64,000 nt of DNA from Branchiostoma belcheri (lineage: Eukaryota; Chordata; Leptocardii; Amphioxiformes; Branchiostomatidae), in assembly GCF_001625305.1 (NCBI RefSeq), contig NW_017802379.1, positions 2,414,529 to 2,478,528 of the forward strand, read 5' to 3'. Below are positions 22,266 through 33,628 of this stretch, piece by piece (position 1 is the first letter of the stretch; each line of letters begins with the position of its first letter). The notes under the pieces are model-generated. The model worked only from the letters and a program-made list of their open reading frames with translations, ran no database searches and was not told the origin of the DNA. A program made the position numbers and the translations under genes.

Positions 22266-24777
22266 CCTCCCCTCGAAAATACTAAATGTTAAAAGTTTTA
22301 AACGACTGTTAAAATGAAGTGTTATTTCCCTGCGCACTGAGCAATCATGCAAAAAAGAAATGAGCAATGCCAATGAGGAAATCGCAATTCATTCATTTAT
22401 TCGTTGTATTCATCCACTGCCAATGACAACTGACACGGCAATATGATGAATTGGAAATAATTAAATTGAACTTGAAACCTGTAGAGATCTATCGCAGTTA
22501 AAATACATTATGGTTTTGCATGATAAAACTACTTGTTAGCTCTCCTGTAGGCGGTTGACAATCACTACCACATACATATGCGACACACATTATCTATAAA
22601 TTGGTCTGGCGACCGATCATACCAGTGTTCGCCAGGGTACTGAATATGCACAATATAGACTTTTTCATTGATAAACATTGGTGGCTATTCGTAACAAATA
22701 AGTCAATGACCTGAACCAGGCGTCTCTCACCATGGTAACTGGTGTTGGGTTACATAATGTTACAAGTGCCATGCAAACTGAGTTCAAGAGGGGCTGCATA
22801 AGTCACCATATATATGAATGTGTTTGAGTAAGAATAAACAGAGCAGTAGTCTGTTAAGCAGGGCCATGTGAAGGTAAACATAATGTTACCTTTCTAGTTC
22901 CAGATTTGCCACCCGATTGTTCCCGGTGAAGAGTCGCCTGACCCCGCGGCGGATCTCCCTCAGACGGAGGCCGTAGATGACGGGGTTGACGGCGGAGTTC
23001 AGGATGACGAAGAACAGCGTCGGTCTGACCGCGGCGCAGTCGCCGCTGGCGGCACACCCGAGGACCGCGACGCAGTACGGCAGCCAGCCCACCAGGAACA
23101 CGCCGGTGATCAGGACGATAGTGACGGCGGACTTTCTGCTGGTGCTGGGCGGCGCGCCGACGGAAGCTTCTTGTTTTAAAATGTCGCTGACGTGCTGCCA
23201 CAGACTGTAGAACACTCTCACGTTGAAGAACACGATCGCCATCATGGGGATGAAGACGAGAACCAGGATCAAGACCAGATAACTGTGCGGTGTACCTCCT
23301 CCAAGCCAGGCACATCCGGGCTCGAACCTCTCACAGTTCCACCCAAAGACAGGCAGCATCGCCAGGACTCCGCTCCACACCCAGACCACGGCGATCGCGA
23401 CCTTGCATCTGTCGTTGGTGACCTGGTTAACGTATGTCATCCCGTGGACAATGAACCAGTAACGCTCGGCAGTCAGAGTCAGGAGGCTGTACGCGGACGA
23501 CAGTCCACAGAGCAAGCCCGGAGTAAAGAGCAGTCGCGCTACGGTAGTGGAAAGAGATCTAGAAGGAGACGTCGTCACGATATCGATAATAATTGCTGTG
23601 AGGAAAGTTATGCCCGTCAGGACATCGCTTGCTGCCAGGTTGGCCATGAGTATGTTGACCGGCTTGTGCAGTCGCTCTTGCTTGATGATTGCAGCTAGTG
23701 GCAACATATTTCCCAGTATAGACCAAATTGCAAGTCCAATGGTAACGTATTTTGTCCAATCGGCTACAAATCCAACCGCATGGGTACTGTTACGCCCGCG
23801 GACATCAGATGCAGTAGACGTTGAGTTTTCCTCCCCCCGTGAGCTGCTGTTGTTTTTCGCTGTAAACGTGTCACAGTCCCGAAACGTGTCGTTGCATGGG
23901 TGTGAAGTAGGAAAAACGTCCGCGCTGTTGCTAATTTCTGTCGTGGAGTTCAGAACTGCCTTCGGGGCCGAAGTCATCTCCACGCAAAAGCTTGTGATGG
24001 TAAAAACCACCAGTGCTGTCCGTACAAAGGTATTCCGCGTTTTGCACATCGTTTTAAGAGTTTGAAAAGACGCACGTGCTCATAGATCTTCTTACAGAGA
24101 TGGTTCTACCCTTGTATCTTGCTGACTACCACCGAAGGTTTGCTGTAGCTGAAAGACTTACTTGCCAACCATTCAGACAGGAGCCTGGCATGGTCTGTGT
24201 TGCCGAGTTGAGCTCTGCGTACAGTACCATCACCTGCGAGCTATGTTCCTTCCATGCTGTGTTTAATGCTGTAGATTGGCGTAATGCATTTGCGATTGGC
24301 TTTTACAATAGTTTTTTTAGACACCCTTTTTATTTAATGTACAAAGATTAGATTCAAGATATAGGACATTGTCGGCTAGGATTACAGCATAAAGCTTAGC
24401 ACAATGATGCGAACAGGTGTTTTTGGAATTCAACACTAGGGGGAAGCTCTTACGTTCAGTCAGGCAATTTAGGTAGAAGACGGTAACGTTTTTGGACTAT
24501 TCAGGGATTATAGGTCTTCGTTAGTACAACATAACAGTAGGATTTGATATCCAATGTCATATACCATAGCACTTTGATTCGTCCTTTCTGCTCACGACAT
24601 GTTTCCGAAGCTCATACTAAGATTAACAGGCATTTCCAACCTTTCGGATGTGATGACGAGAGTCGGAAACGTACAGAAGTTAACCACCTGCCGAGGCCGC
24701 ACGCTATCTAGGACAGAGTCTAAAGCTGAAGATTGTGCTTAGCTGTCCGACATAAGTAATAAGGACTCAAAGCACAA
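22266..24777. repeat. Right copy of the ~2.5-kb direct segmental duplication
   Basis: This is the direct-orientation partner of 14013-16483, displaced by about 8.25 kb. The intervening DNA contains ApeC gene A, which was not duplicated in this event. This copy keeps an intact receptor frame. Confidence 0.95.
22886..24049 (-). CDS. Class A GPCR, S1P/LPA/cannabinoid-receptor-like, 387 aa, single exon
   Basis: This is an intact intronless rhodopsin-family receptor. A hydrophobic N-terminal segment (about residues 10-27) is a probable signal peptide, and several Asn-x-Ser/Thr sites follow (residues 34-90). The class A landmarks are in order: GN in TM1 (113-114), LAASD in TM2 (138-142), ERY at the end of TM3 (195-197), Trp in TM4, GWNC (236-239) with a second Cys in loop 2, GWLP in TM6 (321-324), NPVIY in TM7 (355-359), and a basic helix-8 region. 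LPVFGWNC after TM4 together with ERY is typical of the lysophospholipid (S1P/LPA) and cannabinoid receptor group, so a lipid ligand is plausible but unproven. It probably signals through G proteins at the plasma membrane. The tail is short. The frameshifted copy lies at 14619-15779. An alternative start two or more codons downstream is possible. Confidence 0.88.
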   Translation of the reverse strand: MCKTRNTFVRTALVVFTITSFCVEMTSAPKAVLNSTTEISNSADVFPTSHPCNDTFRDCDTFTAKNNSSSRGEENSTSTASDVRGRNSTHAVGFVADWTKYVTIGLAIWSILGNMLPLAAIIKQERLHKPVNILMANLAASDVLTGITFLTAIIIDIVTTSPSRSLSTTVARLLFTPGLLCGLSSAYSLLTLTAERYWFIVHGMTYVNQVTNDRCKVAIAVVWVWSGVLAMLPVFGWNCERFEPGCAWLGGGTPHSYLVLILVLVFIPMMAIVFFNVRVFYSLWQHVSDILKQEASVGAPPSTSRKSAVTIVLITGVFLVGWLPYCVAVLGCAASGDCAAVRPTLFFVILNSAVNPVIYGLRLREIRRGVRRLFTGNNRVANLELER

Positions 24778-25287
24778 GTCTATCTTATAACAAACCATTT
24801 TTCTGTGTTGGCATTTGTTGGTCACATGCCGATATTAGTTGAAACTAAAAACCTCAATGATAAAGCTTGAATATACTGCTCCTAGTTCTTTCTTATGAGC
24901 AACTAAAATGTTCTATATTGTTTGCTCTCTCTTGATAGAAGAAAACATACTCGAACAAGAATTCGGAGATCTCCTACCTCCATGGTCGACAGTTAGAAAC
25001 CTTATCGTGAATGAATGTAAATCAAGAAGGTAGATCAAACGAAAGTTTATACGCATAACGTTCTTTATTTCGTTCTCTTCCATGAAATTAAAGGAGATAA
25101 AACTTCACAAATCTCAAATAAAAAGATCTTCAGTACGAGTAAGACTCAGGGACAAATTTTAAAGTAATACCAATCATTTTGCTTTTTCTAGTGCTTCTTA
25201 GAAACATCTGAGATTACTGACTGTACACACGATGATACATTTATGTATGCAACAATTTAAATGAGTAAAGCTTGTCGCTCAGTACCA
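24778..25287. other. Intergenic gap between GPCR duplication and ApeC B 3' end
   Basis: This AT-rich DNA carries no coding exon. It probably contains the 3' UTR of ApeC B. Confidence 0.5.
25064..25069 (-). terminator. Candidate poly(A) signal of ApeC gene B
   Basis: AATAAA on the minus strand (TTTATT on plus) lies about 220 bases past the stop codon. Confidence 0.4.
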
Positions 25288-28200
25288 TTACGAATAGTAA
25301 CAGTAGTGAAGTCTATGGTTGTTGGTTCCGCCGTCGTCGTACGGATGCGCCCCCTGGCGGCGGTTCTGGTTATCGTCATCTTCATCATCCCAACGGAAGA
25401 ACTCCTCTCGGACATTCATTCCAGCGACCTGTAAGCGAGATACATGTACTGTTTTAGTCTCAAAAGCTTTTACGGTGAGTATCCTAAGTCAGGTATGTTG
25501 GATATTGTTCTAAGTTGAAGAAATTCAGTTTCTAAATAAAACAATTAATTTTCCCAGCCCTGAAAGAGGATGAGTATCATCTTTGATTGAATGTCCCAAA
25601 TATAATGGAAGAATATCTTCTTATTCCACCAAAAACTGTAACAAGTATATGATCTCATGCTATACTAGTCATTATATATGCCCGTCTTTTGTACAGAAGA
25701 TTTGTTTCCTTGAACCTATATACAAGTTGACATTATCACATATGCTGTATCAATATGCAATTGTTGATCCATAAAGCTATTACTCGTAACCAAGAGGTCC
25801 CGGGTTCAAGTCCTGACATGCCACCGATCTTGTGCCGTTGGGAAAGGCACTTTACACGACTTTCTCAGTGAAAATGAGTATTGTCTGTCCTGTATTTGTT
25901 TCTATGTGTGGGACACAACACCGGCAACAGCTGCCCATGTGTTGCACTGTTGCAATTTCAATAAATCGAAATCAAATCAAAGCTATTATCAACATCGTTA
26001 TCATAATCCTCACCTTCTGGCAGCCCTGTCTGTAGCGGAAGAGGTAGAAGGGACTGCGGTTGGGTAGAGAGATGTGTCTGTTGGCGCTCCCGTCGTTACG
26101 GCAGCAGTATCTGATCAGGGTGTTCCTGTTGTAATTCCCGTCAGGCACCTCGCCACTGCGACTGTTTCCGTTGTCGTCATCTTCATCGTCCCAGTAGATC
26201 TCACCTGATTGGAAACCTGAGGAAAAAACAACATCATGTAAATGCCGTGTTATCTTTGGCGAGACGTTTATGTTTTCGGAATCCTTTGTTGAACAACAGA
26301 CCTCAATTACATGCTGTGGATGCTATGAAATTTGGTACGTGGAGAGGACTTGATCTGCTAACGAAATTTTTAGGTTACGGTCACTTGGCGGCTTTCCTGT
26401 GTACTGCAGCAGACCGGTTTTGGTTGTACATTTCATCTCGTGTTCATCTCGTGTTCATCTTTAGACATGATGCGGTACCGTTCACGAATTTGCGTGGTAG
26501 ATTTTGTGCTCTGATAGAATTGTGGTGTTTTTTTATGACTTTGAAAGAATTTCCCTTTCAGGCAATAAATATGTCAGGATCTAGGCATAGGGTTAGCATT
26601 ATCTTAGGCAACTCGATCAGTCTTTCCCACACGGAAATCTGAGATGGCAGACTTCGCCCTATCAATACATCCTCAGTGCCGTTATTTGAAAGTTAGAACC
26701 TGTAAGTACATGATTGTGTATTGACAGTACTTACCTCCTGGACATCCGCCCTTCTTGAAGATACAGTAACTCCCGCGCGGCCAGTTGCCATCTCCGTCTC
26801 CTGAGGTAGTCTGCAGAGAAAAAACGCCATATTTTATACACCATGAAATTAAGAGTTAAGACTAGTCGATTTTCAAAACAAGGTAACAAGTTACATATTT
26901 TGTCAAAGCTCCCTAGAAATGTTGTAATCTCCACCCACCTTCATGCAGAATTTCTGTTCCATGTTGTTTCTTCTGAATCCACCATCAAAATGTATGCCGG
27001 ATGTCCATTGGTTGCTGGAGTCGTCGTCCTCGGTGTCATGCTTACGGACGCCGGTGCGCCACCTAGCGCCTGCAGCTACGGGGCAGCCTGTATTCGTCCG
27101 GGGGAGACCGTAGGTACCCGTCGGCCACTCTGTGTCAGAAAAAGATATGTTAAGTTCATACACTGCAAGAGAGCACATGTAAACGACTCCTAAGGGCGGC
27201 GTGCAGTCAGTCTTTTCATGTGCCTTTGTGTATTATTTTCGTCTGATTGAACTTTACACTCGCGACGCGTCTCTGCCACTAATCTAAGCACTAAATGGAA
27301 GAAATGCACAATGGAGATAAACTTACGTTTGGTAAACCGTTGGAGGAACTGTCGTTGAGAATTCAGCCTGTTGCGCCCCCTGGCGACGACAGCAGCAACT
27401 TCACCCCGCCGTCCCTTGAGGTTGAGAGCAGTGGCCCAGGAGGCGTACCCGGCCGTCTGGATGGAGAACGAGAACTCCAGGAACTGTCGGACCTAGGAGG
27501 AGAAGAGAGCGTTAGTAACATCCTGTGCATCTGTAACGTGGTCGTCAGTCTATTCCATTGCTGCAGGATAGGTGTTCTGGCAACAGTTCTATATTAATGC
27601 ATTTCACGGTAAAGAAATATGAAATCCAGAAATGTCTTGGAATGCAAAGTTTGATTTCTGTACAATAAATAGATGATGACAAGGATTGATCGGTGGCATG
27701 TCAGGACTCGAACCCGGAACCTCTTGGTTCCGAGTCGAGCACTCTGCCGCTTCGCCACACAACCCCACACATTGATTGGTTGATCTATCGATCGATCGAT
27801 TGATTGATTGGCTTACCTTGGGCCAGTAGTCGTCGGAGTCCTGGTCGAGGCGACTCTCGTACAACACGAAGAGCGAGTTTCTTCCGAAGATTCCCGAAGT
27901 GCCCATCACCATGTCGTGAAGGTTGAGGAGTGCCTAAACCACATCGGAGAAATGAATATGCCATGATTCAAGTTTTCTCAGGCATTACTTGTATTCTCGC
28001 AGCCATTTTTACAATGAAAAATAAAGGCATTTCACAACATAGCTGACATAGTTTTAAACGAATTCTTCGTACATGGTGTGAATGAAAACAAGTAATAGCT
28101 ATATGAGTTCAAAACCCCGAGGAAAAGTTGTCATGATATCGACAAGACTTCGAGGAAAAATTGTTCTTACCTGTCCGACGCCATCAGAGCCCAAGTGGAG

Positions 28201-29914
28201 CACGGCGTTTGCCCAGTTCTGGGCCTGGTTGGCGGGGAGCAGCTGCCCATTGTTGCCCAGGTTCAGGTTGTTGTCAAGGAAGTTGATGAAGTAGTTCAGT
28301 CTCTGGAGGTGCACAAAAAAGGATGCCATTATGTAGCTGTGTTGCACAGTAACTTCTAAAACTCCAACACAATGGGGGAGGGGTGAGACTGGCATAATTT
28401 TCAATAGAACAGCAACACTCTTTTGTCGACGAAAAGTCCACCCCTTCAATGATGACATGGACCAAAAGTTACAAAAAAGTTAATATCATCCTCCGTCTCT
28501 AGTGAAGCGAAGTATACAATGTTGAATTTTTGTGTCAGGAAAGTCCCTTATTAGTAGATCATCATGTGTGCTATATCTTGGAAGATCCTACGCAGAATTG
28601 AAGTGTTAGAGTCTGAAGAAAAATACGCAAAACTGGCAAAACTGGAAAAGGAAAGGTACCTGGATATCCCGGCCGTACAGAACAGCGCCCTCCAGCCACT
28701 GCTGGCCGAACTGCACGTCCCCAAGCTGCTGTTGCAGCTGGTCAAGTTTCCTGTCCAGGCGGTCCAACTTCCGGTTGATTTCCCTGAGTTCATCCAGCCT
28801 CTGTTGCCCGTTGACGACCCCGTAGATGAAACTTCCCGCCCCGAACACTGCGCTGGCGATCGGCGCCACGGCGGCCAGAGTCGCGAGAATAGCCACCCTC
28901 TTCTCGCGAGAAACACTTCCATCCGAGACCTTAGTGAGAGAAAAAAATTAAAGGTGAATTACTCAAACACATCATGTCATATATATGGTCAGACAAGAGT
29001 CTAAATCCCTCCTGCTATAAAATTGCAACATGATGTAACCCAACACCAGTTACCATGGCAACATACACAACATTGGTTCAGGTCAGTGGTCACTGTTTGG
29101 AGAAGAAGAAGAGGAAGAAGACTCTAAGCAAAAACAATATGTTTTCCTTCGGTGAGCATAATTAATATATTGATACATAGAGTTGTAAACTCTTCAACTT
29201 GCATCTTGCTTTGTTAACCTCTTTGCATCCTGTAAGACTAGATATCTACCAAATTAAATGATTTTTTAAAATAATTTTGTTCATAATGCAGTTCGTGAGA
29301 GATACTTACTTTAGTTGAGTTGGGCATTGTCTCTGAGTCGACTTCTGGTGCCAGCATGATGTCCATATCTGTGTTGGATAGGAAGGGGCGTATGTGAGCT
29401 GAATCCAGAAATTACTTTTCATTAATTTCTGTAATCCTTTTAATAAAACTGATTACGTTTGGAGTTTTGTAAATGCGCAGGTGGCAAGCTAAAGTGCTTA
29501 TAATACCAAAGTACAACATTGTCTGATCAGTTTGACGCAGTGTGATAATTCATCACATGCATGATTATGATTCTTGAAGTGATTGCAAATGTAGAGTTCG
29601 TACTACAGTACTTACAGTCGTAGATGTTCCCTTTCCCGCTGTCGTACATCTCTAACGCACCAGGACGGAACTTGAAAATATCATCTGGAGTTTCTGAAAA
29701 GTAATCATAGGAACCGGCATGTCAAAGTCGGGTTTCTGCTGCAGTACCAGAGATAGCCAGTAGGGGCCATACTCGTCTCGTTTTTTTAATCCAACGTTAC
29801 TTATCAAATATCATAAAAGATCCATTCACAACTTTTCGAATATAATGCTGTTCATAAAGACACACACACACACATACATACACACACGCACATACACACA
29901 CACACACACACAGA

Positions 29915-29980
<66 letters not shown>

Positions 29981-30083
29981 ATGAAGGAAACAGAAGCTTA
30001 CCTTTTTGTGCGACGTCGGTTGGTGCACCCTGGCACAAGGCCACCAGAAGTACGGACACAACTGCACACCCGCAAACGACCAT
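25288..30083 (-). CDS. ApeC-domain secreted protein B (apextrin-like), 504 aa
   Basis: Eleven coding exons on the minus strand join in phase: 30002-30083, 29616-29693, 29310-29368, 28660-28929, 28171-28302, 27817-27933, 27327-27492, 26939-27129, 26735-26810, 26014-26216 and 25288-25428 (TAA). The signal peptide is followed by APTDVAQ (residues about 20-26). An acidic linker of about 45 residues precedes SREKR at 80-84, a furin-type R-x-K-R site. A hydrophobic Ala/Val-rich segment and a coiled coil ([19 protein letters not shown]) follow. From about residue 302 a full ApeC domain mirrors paralog [23 protein letters not shown], two WDDEDDD blocks, HYCYYS. Exons of 132, 117, 76 and 203 nt are identical in length to those of A, and the phases are shared. 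B has two extra N-terminal exons (78 and 59 nt) that A lacks. A role in extracellular bacterial recognition is inferred from the family. Confidence 0.93.
25766..25985 (+). mobile_element. tRNA-derived SINE in an intron of ApeC gene B
   Basis: The B-box-like GGTTCAAGTCC at 25803-25813 follows AACCAAGAGGTCCCGG. The shared body CTTGTGCCGTTGGGAAAGGCACTTTACACGA follows (two blocks), and the end is TCAATAAATCGAAATCAAATC. The same body recurs at 35060-35345. Confidence 0.7.
27661..27775 (-). mobile_element. tRNA-derived SINE head, minus strand
   Basis: Read on minus, TGGCGAAGCGGCAGAGTGC (A-box-like) is followed by GGTTCGAGTCC (B box, 27704-27714) and CTGACATGCCACCGATC, as in the SINE at 25766. A loose GATC/TTGA microsatellite adjoins it at 27783-27812. 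Because the 3' part of a tRNA fold does not close well and the element family is repeated, I call it a SINE, not a tRNA gene. Confidence 0.65.
28950..29100 (-). repeat. Third, inverted copy of the GPCR 3'-flank sequence
   Basis: Read on minus, CCATGGTAACTGGTGTTGGG, TGACCTGAACCA and CATATATATGA...GTGTTTGAGTAA match the region at about 22706-22840 downstream of the receptor, and its partner near 14430-14570. It lies inside an intron of ApeC B, which suggests this flank is a dispersed repeat. Confidence 0.7.
29862..29976. repeat. (CA)n microsatellite
   Basis: A long CA tract lies in the first coding intron of ApeC B. It produces Cys/Val and His/Thr open frames that are not genes. Confidence 0.97.
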
Positions 30084-30287
30084 GCTGCTTCAACTGGCCT
30101 AAATTAAGCCAAACGTAACTTATGATTGACACAGTACATGTAATAGATCTAGATAATTTACAAGCAGATGTACGACGTCAGTTTAGTTTCAGTTTTTCGC
30201 GGGTTTTGAAACATTAAATTCGTTTTTGTAGTAGTGAACCTGTTAATTGTTCCCGTTTGCAGTGGTTCCTACCTACTAGCAAGGATT

Positions 30288-30498
30288 GGGGCCGCCCAAG
30301 CCTCCTGTGCCTTCGCAGACTTCTTTATTTGCGGGGAGCGACGGTTTTGCCGCGTAGGGACTTTGCCTGGGCAAGGAGCCGGGGAGAGACCCTCGGCAAA
30401 GTCCCTCGGCGGCAAAACCATCACTCCCCGCAAAAAAATCAACGATCATCATCAATGCTACCGCATCAGAAGTCTGCGAAGGAGGCTAGGGCGGCCCC
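30288..30498. mobile_element. MITE copy in the 5' intron of ApeC gene B
   Basis: GGGGCCGCCC at 30288-30297 and GGGCGGCCCC at 30489-30498 are inverted ends. Further in, TTCGCAGACTTCT pairs with AGAAGTCTGCGAA, and CGGGGAGCGACGGTTTTGCCG pairs with its near-complement. It belongs to the family at 34243-34444 and 17385-17495. No coding capacity. Confidence 0.85.
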
Positions 30499-30792
30499 GA
30501 GGTGCCAAGCGCACACCGCTAGAGGTAGACAGACACATACGAAAAGTCGCAAACGACGAAAAATATAACCTGGGCTGATTCATCTACTTGGAGATCAATC
30601 GTATAGAAATGAAAGCATATACTTCGCAACCAAGAAAACAATCATGAAGACAAAAAAAAGAACGTAACTGATCACGGAATATACGAATGCTGAATGAAGA
30701 ACAAACTTACCTCTTGATATAGGAGCTCAAATGTTGTTCCGCTACTGCAGTCAAAGACCTGCCGTTTTCTGAATGTTCCTTCGTCTTCCAGT

Positions 30793-30801
30793 CTTTTTAT
30801 G
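30793..30801 (-). promoter_or_regulatory. Candidate TATA-like box of ApeC gene B
   Basis: CATAAAAAG on the minus strand lies about 80 bases upstream of a probable 5' UTR exon that ends at the donor AAGAG|GTAAG near 30714. The coding exon resumes after the acceptor TTAATTTAG near 30103. Confidence 0.4.
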
Positions 30802-30803
30802 CA

Positions 30804-33628
30804 CCACAATTTGCATGAAACCGTAGTGACGATTTCTCAGTAACCAGGAAGCCCTTAGCAGGCGCGACTCGTTCCCAGGCTGGCAGCGGAAGTCGGCTGC
30901 TGATTTCAGCAGGTGCATGATGATGGGGGCGTGGCGCTAACACCCCAGATGTTGTCGCAGATATTTGCTGACTTGCCGCAAACATTTGCTGACTGAAAGT
31001 CCCAGGTAGTGGACAGGATATTTGTATATAAAACGTCGCTGGATGGATTAGATTTTGCTGACTGTGATTCAAGCCTAGTTCTAAAACAAAATCTTATTCA
31101 GGGAAATTGAAAACACAAAGAATGAATGAATGAAGGATCTTTATTGCATAATACCTGCCCAAGTCAAATGGCTAAACGCAGTGTATTACTAGTATTCAAT
31201 ATGAAGCTTAAATACATCTGAAGCTGTCAGTATATGTTATATAGTACAGAATCTGCTGGACACGCGTCTTCATCGGAAGATACGATTGCATGGGTATACC
31301 TAAATATGAAATCATTTGCTGAATGGAATATGTACAGCTCCGAGTATCTCGTGTTTGGCACTCAGCCCTGCGTACATGTAAATCTCTTTCATGATCATGA
31401 GGAAATCTTAACCGTACTGTGTTGTAAAGCGCTAGCGACAGTTAGTGTTTCCATGTTGGTCTATAAACTGTAACGGATAGAAAATAGATGAATATGTGGT
31501 TTTGGAGAAGTAAGAAAGAGGAAATAGACAAGAGGGCATAGTTAACGTTCTTGGAAAGGCCTGAGTCACTGACCTTGCTATTAGGAGGTCACAACTCCAC
31601 ATGAGATTCCTACGCCTGTGACGTAAGGTTACGACCTTACAGTCCAGTGAAATTGGAGAGGATTGCTTCCTTCCTTCTCAGTTATACTTCTCAGTAGCTT
31701 CTCAGTAGATACTTCCTTCTCAGTTCTCCAGACGCGCTTTCTTCAGTTATCTCACGTATCTTGGGGTTGTGTCCTCGATTTTAGCACCCTTCTTCTTTCT
31801 TAGAAACGGAACATCGAGTACAGATGAGCGGGAAAGTATATATGGAATAGTCAGACTCCTTTGCTTGCTAAAAAAATGTAACGGCTCTAGATCTGGCAAA
31901 TGTGCTGATGTTGACACATTGGCGCACCAAAATCCGTAGTGTGTTAGTTTGGCACACAGACAGATTAAGAAGCTCGGTGGGCGTCACTCCACCGTACAGG
32001 TGGGGAAGTCGTGTAAAGTGCCTTTCTCAAGGGCGCAAACGTCGGGCCAGGGTGAGTATCGAACCCGGGACATTTGCTTGCTAAAATAGTCTAATATTGC
32101 CAAATGAGGAATAATTCGCCAGGGGCGTTAGCTGGTCATGGAGTTACACGACAACTGTGGTACAAAATGTACTAAAAAATAGCCGGCTAACTCCTTTGAC
32201 AAATTATTTTTGGCCAATTCTACCATATGCATTTCTTCTGCACGGCAAAGAAGTCTGGTACGGACTTCGCATGAGCAGGTCATATGTGAAAGTTGCATCC
32301 CTAAGATGACTAACTACTTCGAAAACGAAACGACTTTATATTTGCGCACAAGCGGACACATAGAAAACAGGATGACGACAGGGAATTCCGCCTGTAATCT
32401 ACGTAGTCCCCACATAACAAACAGGAAGTTTATTTTCTGGTATATTTATGACAAGATGGCCCCAAAACTATGGAAAATCATAACGTGATTAAAGAAAATT
32501 ATACAAAATTGACTCAGGCACAGGTGATAAGGGCAGTGTCAAATGGCACATGCACAGCCACTCGTAAAGCTTGGCGAAAATGAACAACCCCTTTAGGTCA
32601 ACGACCTACGACCTACAAGACGAACCACATGTGAAGCCAAGGAGCTCGAGGGTTTGTTTACGGAAAACCCGTCTGACGCCTTCTGAGAAGACACTGGGTC
32701 AAAGTTGACTTCTTCCGTGATTATAGTACAATGTGCTGCTGAAGCGGGCCGGAAGTATCTGACAATATTGATCAGTTAAACGTGTACCTTGCAACTGAGG
32801 AAGCTTACAAAGGATACAAAGCCTAATCTTTCTAAGTTAATGTGTACGCTTGTATCCTTGGACTTGCTGCCAGTGGCGGTGTCCAACACAGTCTGAACGC
32901 ATAGCAGTGACCTGGTACAGCGGTGTTTCCAATTTGTGAACACCTCCTGGTGAAATATCTGCGGTGACGATTTGAGGAGATTGAACCGCGGTAAGCCATT
33001 TTTACTGACTCTCACTATTGGAAACAAGCTTGCAATAGTTCGCGCCCTAGGCTTTTTACTGGGCTTGTAGTACAGTATAGTATATCGCGACGTACATGAA
33101 TTCCTGCAGGTGTGCCTGTATTATTTTCATTTCTGCACTTTTCAGCATTATCTATAGCAATTTAGCAACACGGGTAAACATTTTTTGCTGTGCTAGCTAA
33201 GTCATCAAGTAGTTTTAACGCACTTGGTCAACTTACTTTTACTTTAAATGTATGCTATTGTGGGGATGTAGTCAGGTTGTGAGGATTTCTGGGTTTATGG
33301 AGTTACCTTGCTACCCAAAAAAGAGAGTAGAGCACATGAGAATATACGTCATATAGTTTATTCAATGATATAAATAATATGATAATATTAATGATATCAA
33401 TAATATTATTCAATATACATCAATTGTACATTCATGAACAGCTTACGTTAACACTACTGCTTGTGATAAACATTTAACAAACCACATTACCTACAAGCTA
33501 CAACATACTAAAACTCGCTTGAAATGTGCATATAATGTGATTAATATACACTACAGTCTGAAGAGAAAACGTATAGTAGTTTGAGTTGACTCCAACTAAA
33601 ACAGGTATGTAAGGTAACTCGGTGTCTC
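30804..33628. other. Interval without supported genes
   Basis: AT-rich DNA containing a SINE (31958-32085). It probably also holds the 3' UTR of the Cys-rich gene: AATAAA on minus at 33357-33362. No exon was recognised. Confidence 0.5.
31958..32085 (-). mobile_element. tRNA-derived SINE, minus strand
   Basis: Read on minus, TGTCCCGGGTTCGATACTCA (B-box-like) is followed later by GAGAAAGGCACTTTACACGA, the conserved body of the SINE family in this window. Confidence 0.65.

Noticed and set aside
27661-27775. Possible tRNA gene on minus
   Set aside because: A- and B-box-like motifs are present but the downstream half matches the SINE family and a good acceptor stem is not evident.
29826-30102. 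Cys/Val- and His/Thr-repeat open frames
   Set aside because: Created by the CA microsatellite; only the signal-peptide exon at 30002-30083 is real.
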